Source of the DNA: Paraburkholderia bannensis NBRC 103871
GTDB lineage: Bacteria > Pseudomonadota > Gammaproteobacteria > Burkholderiales > Burkholderiaceae
Reading direction: 5' to 3'
DNA length: 64,000 nt
NCBI RefSeq assembly: GCF_000685015.1
Contig: NZ_BAYA01000005.1
Span: 124,001 to 188,000, forward strand
A model generated the notes under the pieces. It ran no database searches. It saw only the letters and a program-made list of their open reading frames with translations, and had not been told where the DNA came from. Below are positions 60,734 to 64,000 of this stretch, piece by piece (the stretch's first letter is position 1; every line of letters starts with the position of its first letter). A program made the translations under genes and the position numbers.

Positions 60734-61186
60734 CCCCTTGAATTAAAAAATTGTCTCTTCCGTTACTGTCGCCACCAGGAGCTGGAGTGGTCTTTTCTTC
60801 GGTCGATTCGTTGCAGGTCTTTTGCAACCCGTCTGCTTTAATCGTTGCGCGCGAATCGATCATCGCGGCGCGGCGTTTATCTTCGCTCGTCACCGTGACA
60901 GCCGGGGTATCGGCATTTGAAAGTAAAACTTTAGTTAAAAATTCGATTGCCTGCGCTTAACGGCGAAATAACGCGCACGAACGTGCGTTTTTTGAATCAA
61001 TGTGGCGGGTGGTGGGGGCGGATTGCGCAATTGGTGATGCACAAAAGCTGACAAAAATGTAATGCGAAACCACTAAACTGAGCCCAAAATCTTCGGCAGA
61101 TCCTTACATCGCATTACCTCGAACGGCGCTATTGTTTAGCCTGACGCGGCCGGCTTTCTGGCGCGCGAACACAAGGATCCCCGCCG
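60734..61186. other. Divergent intergenic region of chemoreceptor and YkgJ-like genes
   Basis: About 450 bases with no credible gene. It includes the sigma-28 promoter and the chemoreceptor leader, and beyond 60960 an AT-richer stretch that should contain the promoter of the YkgJ-like gene. No further motif was recognised. Confidence 0.55.
60907..60933 (-). promoter_or_regulatory. Sigma-28 (FliA) promoter of the chemoreceptor gene
   Basis: On the minus strand: TAAAGTTT, an 11-nt spacer, GCCGATAC. It matches the enterobacterial FliA consensus TAAAGTTT-N11-GCCGATAA at 15 of 16 positions. It points at the chemoreceptor and leaves a 5' untranslated leader of about 175 nt. The divergent YkgJ gene starts at 61187. 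Confidence 0.85.
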
Positions 61187-61948
61187 TTGGCTAGTACTCA
61201 TTTCAATTGCACCGGCTGTGGCAAATGCTGCACCGACCTGCGCCTGCCCCTGACCTTCCCCGAAGCTGTTCGCTGGCTGGAGCGCGGCGGACAGGTGGAT
61301 TTGCTGTGCGAAGCGCTGCCGTGGCCCGTCGAGCCGGAGGCCGACAACGCTTACGCCGCCTACAAACGCAAGCGCACGTTCGCGGCCGATAGCGGTGAAT
61401 TGCCGATCCGCGTGGGCGTGACACTGGCCGCGACGTTTTCGGGCCCATGCCCGAATCTCGGCGAGGACAAGCGTTGCGGCATTTATGAAACGCGGCCGCT
61501 TGTGTGCCGCGTCTATCCCGCCGAAATCAATCCGTTCTTTACGTTGAAGCCGGAATTCAAGCTCTGCCCGCAAGACGCGTGGCAAGCGCCGACGCCGTTC
61601 GCCATCGACGGCGTGCTGGTCGACGCGGTCACGCGCGATGCGATCGACGCAAGCCGTCGCGCGGACGAATCGTCCGTCGAGATGAAACGTGCGCTATGCG
61701 AGCGCCTGGGTGTCGACCAGGCTTCGGTGGCCAATGAAGGTTTTGTGTGCGTCACGCCAGAACGCGAGCGCCTGCTTCAGGCGCTGATCGACGTGCAGAA
61801 CGATGCGGGCGCGCACAGTGCGCCGCCGCAAGCATGGACGCTCGTATCGAACCGCCGTGCGACGGTGGATACGCTGATTCAGGTGGGTGCACATGGTGCG
61901 ATGGATGTCGATGCCAGCCGCGACGGCAACCAGTACATCGGGCTTTAA
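61187..61948 (+). CDS. YkgJ-family cysteine cluster protein
   Basis: 253 residues from a TTG start at 61187 (AAGGAT 9 nt upstream). The N-terminal cluster FNCTGCGKCCTDLRLPLTF (about 7-26), then FSGPCPNLGEDKRCGIYETR, PLVCRVYPAE and KLCPQDAWQ give the cysteine spacing of the YkgJ/CxxCxxCC family, which binds zinc or an Fe-S cluster. The C-terminal part after residue 125 is not part of the recognised domain. Function is unknown. It stands alone, divergent from the chemoreceptor and convergent with the diguanylate cyclase gene. Confidence 0.88.
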   Translation: MASTHFNCTGCGKCCTDLRLPLTFPEAVRWLERGGQVDLLCEALPWPVEPEADNAYAAYKRKRTFAADSGELPIRVGVTLAATFSGPCPNLGEDKRCGIYETRPLVCRVYPAEINPFFTLKPEFKLCPQDAWQAPTPFAIDGVLVDAVTRDAIDASRRADESSVEMKRALCERLGVDQASVANEGFVCVTPERERLLQALIDVQNDAGAHSAPPQAWTLVSNRRATVDTLIQVGAHGAMDVDASRDGNQYIGL

Positions 61949-61956
61949 GGGGTGTC

Positions 61957-61988
61957 TTTAAACGCTGGATTTAAATTCAGCGTTTAAA
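61957..61988. terminator. Inverted repeat between convergent genes
   Basis: An 11-bp perfect inverted repeat (TTTAAACGCTG at 61957-61967 and CAGCGTTTAAA at 61978-61988) with a 10-nt loop between the YkgJ-like and diguanylate cyclase stop codons. The position fits a bidirectional terminator, but the stem is AT-rich and the T-runs are short. Confidence 0.5.
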
Positions 61989-61999
61989 TCCGCTTTAAA

Positions 62000-63121
62000 T
62001 CAGTCCTGCGAGTCCGCTTCGTCCGGCGTTGCGTCCACGGCGGCCTCGTCCTCGCTGCAATCGGCGAACACGATCCGGTTGCGTCCCGTGCGTTTCGCGC
62101 GATAGAGCGCGCCATCGGCCGCCTCGATCAGCGCGCGGGCCGCCGCTCCCTTGTCCGCCGTCGTCCCCGGCGTGACCGCCACGCCAATCGACAGCGTGAC
62201 CGGCACTTCGCCGCCATCGTTGTCGCGCACCACCAGCGCCTGCACGGCGCGGCGCACGCGCTCGGCGACCACGTTCGCATTCGCGCGGTCGCCTTGCAGC
62301 ACGGCCACGAATTCCTCGCCGCCGAAGCGCGCAACCGTCTCGCCGAGCCGCACCGCCGAACGGATGCACGCCCCCACCGCCGCCAGCGCGCGATCGCCCA
62401 CGGCGTGACCGTGCGTGTCGTTGACCAGCTTGAAATAGTCGAGATCCATGAAGAGGCATGCGACCGACACCGCATGACGTGCGGCGCGCTGCAATTCCTC
62501 TTCGAGCCGCATTTCGAAGTATCGCCGGTTAGGCAAGCCCGTGAGCGAATCGGTCATGCCCAGATGCTTCAGTTGCTCGCGCTGCGCGACGTTCACGAGC
62601 CCCGCGCTCACAAAGCCCGCGAAGCGCGCCAGCAGATCGGTCGCCATGCCTTCGGCGAAACGCTCGCTGCTCTCGCTCACCAGGCTCAGGTAGCCAAGCA
62701 GACCGGAGCGGTGCCGCAATGGCAGGATCGCCGCGCTCGCATTGTCTGGCGTCGCGCCGAGCAGCGCCGCCTGCACGTCCTCGCTCAACATGTCCACCGG
62801 GCCGAGTTGTGGCGCGCTCGCACTCAGATCGAGTCCCGCCGTGCGGCCCCAGCGTAGTTGCCCGCTCGCCGGTGCGGATTGCGCAACGGCCGCGTGCAAT
62901 TCGGCCGCCAGGCGCGCGCCGTCGTCCAGCCAGAGCGTTGCCGCGCGCAGCTCGAACACCTGCACGAGTTCGCCCGTCAATATGTCGAGAAAGGCCGCGA
63001 AATCCTCCGCCTCGATCAGGCGCAGCTCGATTTGCTGGAAGCGTTGCAGCGCACGCTCGTTGCGTTGGACGGTGTTCACGAGCGAACGCAGGCGCTCGCC
63101 GATATTGGTCGATTCGGTCAC
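62000..63121 (-). CDS. Diguanylate cyclase with N-terminal DUF484/GAF-like domain
   Basis: 373 residues, no membrane segment. The N-terminal 190 residues are GAF/DUF484-like (RFQQIELRLIEAEDFAAFLD, FELRAATLWLDDGARLAAEL, GYLSLVSESSERFAEGMATD). The GGDEF domain (about 200-345) has LTGLPNRRYFEMRLEEELQR, FMDLDYFKLVNDTHGHAVGD, and the active-site loop RFGGEEFVAVLQ (about 265). Because the GGEEF signature is intact, c-di-GMP synthesis is likely. An RxxD inhibitory site five residues upstream of GGEEF is not evident. The input signal is unknown. Confidence 0.93.
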   Translation of the reverse strand: MTESTNIGERLRSLVNTVQRNERALQRFQQIELRLIEAEDFAAFLDILTGELVQVFELRAATLWLDDGARLAAELHAAVAQSAPASGQLRWGRTAGLDLSASAPQLGPVDMLSEDVQAALLGATPDNASAAILPLRHRSGLLGYLSLVSESSERFAEGMATDLLARFAGFVSAGLVNVAQREQLKHLGMTDSLTGLPNRRYFEMRLEEELQRAARHAVSVACLFMDLDYFKLVNDTHGHAVGDRALAAVGACIRSAVRLGETVARFGGEEFVAVLQGDRANANVVAERVRRAVQALVVRDNDGGEVPVTLSIGVAVTPGTTADKGAAARALIEAADGALYRAKRTGRNRIVFADCSEDEAAVDATPDEADSQD

Positions 63122-63223
63122 AGGAACACCGGGTGTGGATATCCCGTGCTTATCGGCAGTTCTGCTTTGCGGCTTTAGTGCGATTTACGCAATGATTCAT
63201 TGGCGGTTTCACGTGCGCGCCCC

Positions 63224-64000
63224 TCATTTGGGCTGCACTTCGGCGGCCTTGGCGATGGCGGCGGCCGCATGTGTCTGCGCGTCGAGCAAGGCACGCAAGG
63301 TCACCTGGCTGGACGCGAGCGCCTCAGAGGTAGCGCCGATGCGCCGCGCGCGCGGTTCATGCGCGTGAATCGTCGAGCGCACCAGCGGATAGATCTGCGT
63401 GTCCCAGCGCCGCCCGTTGAATACGCCGTAATGCCCCGCGCCCGTTTGCACGTGATGGGTTTTCATGTAAGGCCGCAGCCCGGAACACAATTCCTGCGCC
63501 GCCACGGTCTGACCCACTGCGCAGATATCGTCCTTCTCGCCTTCGACCGTCAAGAGCGCCGTGCGCCGGATCGCGTGCGGCTCGACCAGGCGATCGCCCA
63601 CTTTCAGTTTGCCCAGCGGCAGCGCATATTCCTGAAACACGGTGCGCACGGTCTCCAGATAAAACTCTGCCGTGAGGTCGCTGGTGGCGAAATATTCCTC
63701 ATAAAAAACACGGATCGCCTGCGCCTTCGCGGCATCGCCCTGGGCGCGTTCGCGGCGCATCTCGGCAAACGACGCCAGGTGCCGTTCGAGATTCATCGAC
63801 ATGAACGCACTCAACTGCACGAAGCCTGGATAGACGCGCCGGTGCGCGCCCGCGAAACCGCCCGGCACCGCCCCAATCAGATTGCGCTCGAACCATTCAA
63901 TCGGCTTACTGTTGGCCAGGTCGTTCACCGTCGTGGGATTGACGCGGCAATCGATCGGCCCGGCCATGAGCGTCATGCTCGCAGGCTGCGCGGGATCGTT
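63224..64000 (-). CDS. Intracellular PHB depolymerase, partial (5' end beyond window)
   Basis: The last 258 or so codons are inside the window; the frame is open to 64000. Typical family segments are PASMTLMAGPIDCRVNPTTV, LIGAVPGGFAGAHRRVYPGF, RTALLTVEGEKDDICAVGQT, and HHVQTGAGHYGVFNGRRWDT, the last with the catalytic histidine; the nucleophile serine is upstream of the window. The enzyme mobilises stored polyhydroxybutyrate in the cytoplasm. Its presence fits the PHB-storing lifestyle of Burkholderiaceae. Annotating a start at the ATG at 63976 would be wrong because conserved residues lie before it. Confidence 0.9.
   Translation of the reverse strand, partial: NDPAQPASMTLMAGPIDCRVNPTTVNDLANSKPIEWFERNLIGAVPGGFAGAHRRVYPGFVQLSAFMSMNLERHLASFAEMRRERAQGDAAKAQAIRVFYEEYFATSDLTAEFYLETVRTVFQEYALPLGKLKVGDRLVEPHAIRRTALLTVEGEKDDICAVGQTVAAQELCSGLRPYMKTHHVQTGAGHYGVFNGRRWDTQIYPLVRSTIHAHEPRARRIGATSEALASSQVTLRALLDAQTHAAAAIAKAAEVQPK

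Overview
The window is GC-rich, densely packed chromosomal DNA from a member of the Burkholderiaceae, most likely a Paraburkholderia, Caballeronia or Burkholderia relative. The basis is base composition, a Burkholderia-type porin, an intracellular PHB depolymerase, a three-subunit gluconate dehydrogenase and a glycine-betaine catabolic island laid out as in pseudomonads and burkholderias. No rRNA, tRNA, CRISPR array, insertion sequence or prophage was seen.

Region 1 (1-13.2 kb) is mostly signalling. It holds a soluble chemoreceptor-like protein with reversed domain order, an LprI-like secreted protein, then a tight operon of hybrid histidine kinase, CheR, CheB and a response-regulator/histidine-kinase fusion, each junction separated by exactly 4 nt. 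Two small secreted proteins of unknown function flank a second large hybrid kinase.

Region 2 (13.3-41.7 kb) is the metabolic core. purU and a GATase1/AraC regulator lie at the left edge. A 16-kb minus-strand run then reads glyA, dipeptidase, DUF5943-like protein, dgcA, dgcB, etfA, etfB, gbcA, gbcB, proX, proV, proW and a second GATase1/AraC regulator. A third regulator of the same family is divergent from glyA. It is followed, on the minus strand, by the convergent run sdaA, soxB, soxD, soxA, soxG, folB-like, fdhA. Together these genes import glycine betaine and strip its methyl groups: betaine to dimethylglycine (GbcAB), to sarcosine (DgcAB with ETF), to glycine (SoxBDAG), to serine (GlyA), to pyruvate (SdaA). 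FdhA and PurU handle the released one-carbon units.

Region 3 (41.9-44.4 kb) is an accessory patch that is visibly less GC-biased. It holds a two-gene candidate toxin/immunity module, a small secreted protein and an intergenic region with a perfect 34-nt palindrome.

Region 4 (44.4-52.7 kb) holds a porin divergent from betI-betB-betA (choline to glycine betaine), an APC-family permease and an orphan periplasmic choline-binding protein. It supplies the substrate for region 2.

Region 5 (53-64 kb) holds psiE, an overlapping pair of IclR-type regulators, a gluconate 2-dehydrogenase-type operon (gamma subunit, GMC flavoprotein, tri-heme cytochrome c), a membrane chemoreceptor with a near-consensus sigma-28 promoter, a YkgJ-like cysteine-cluster protein, a diguanylate cyclase and the 3' part of an intracellular PHB depolymerase gene that runs off the right edge.
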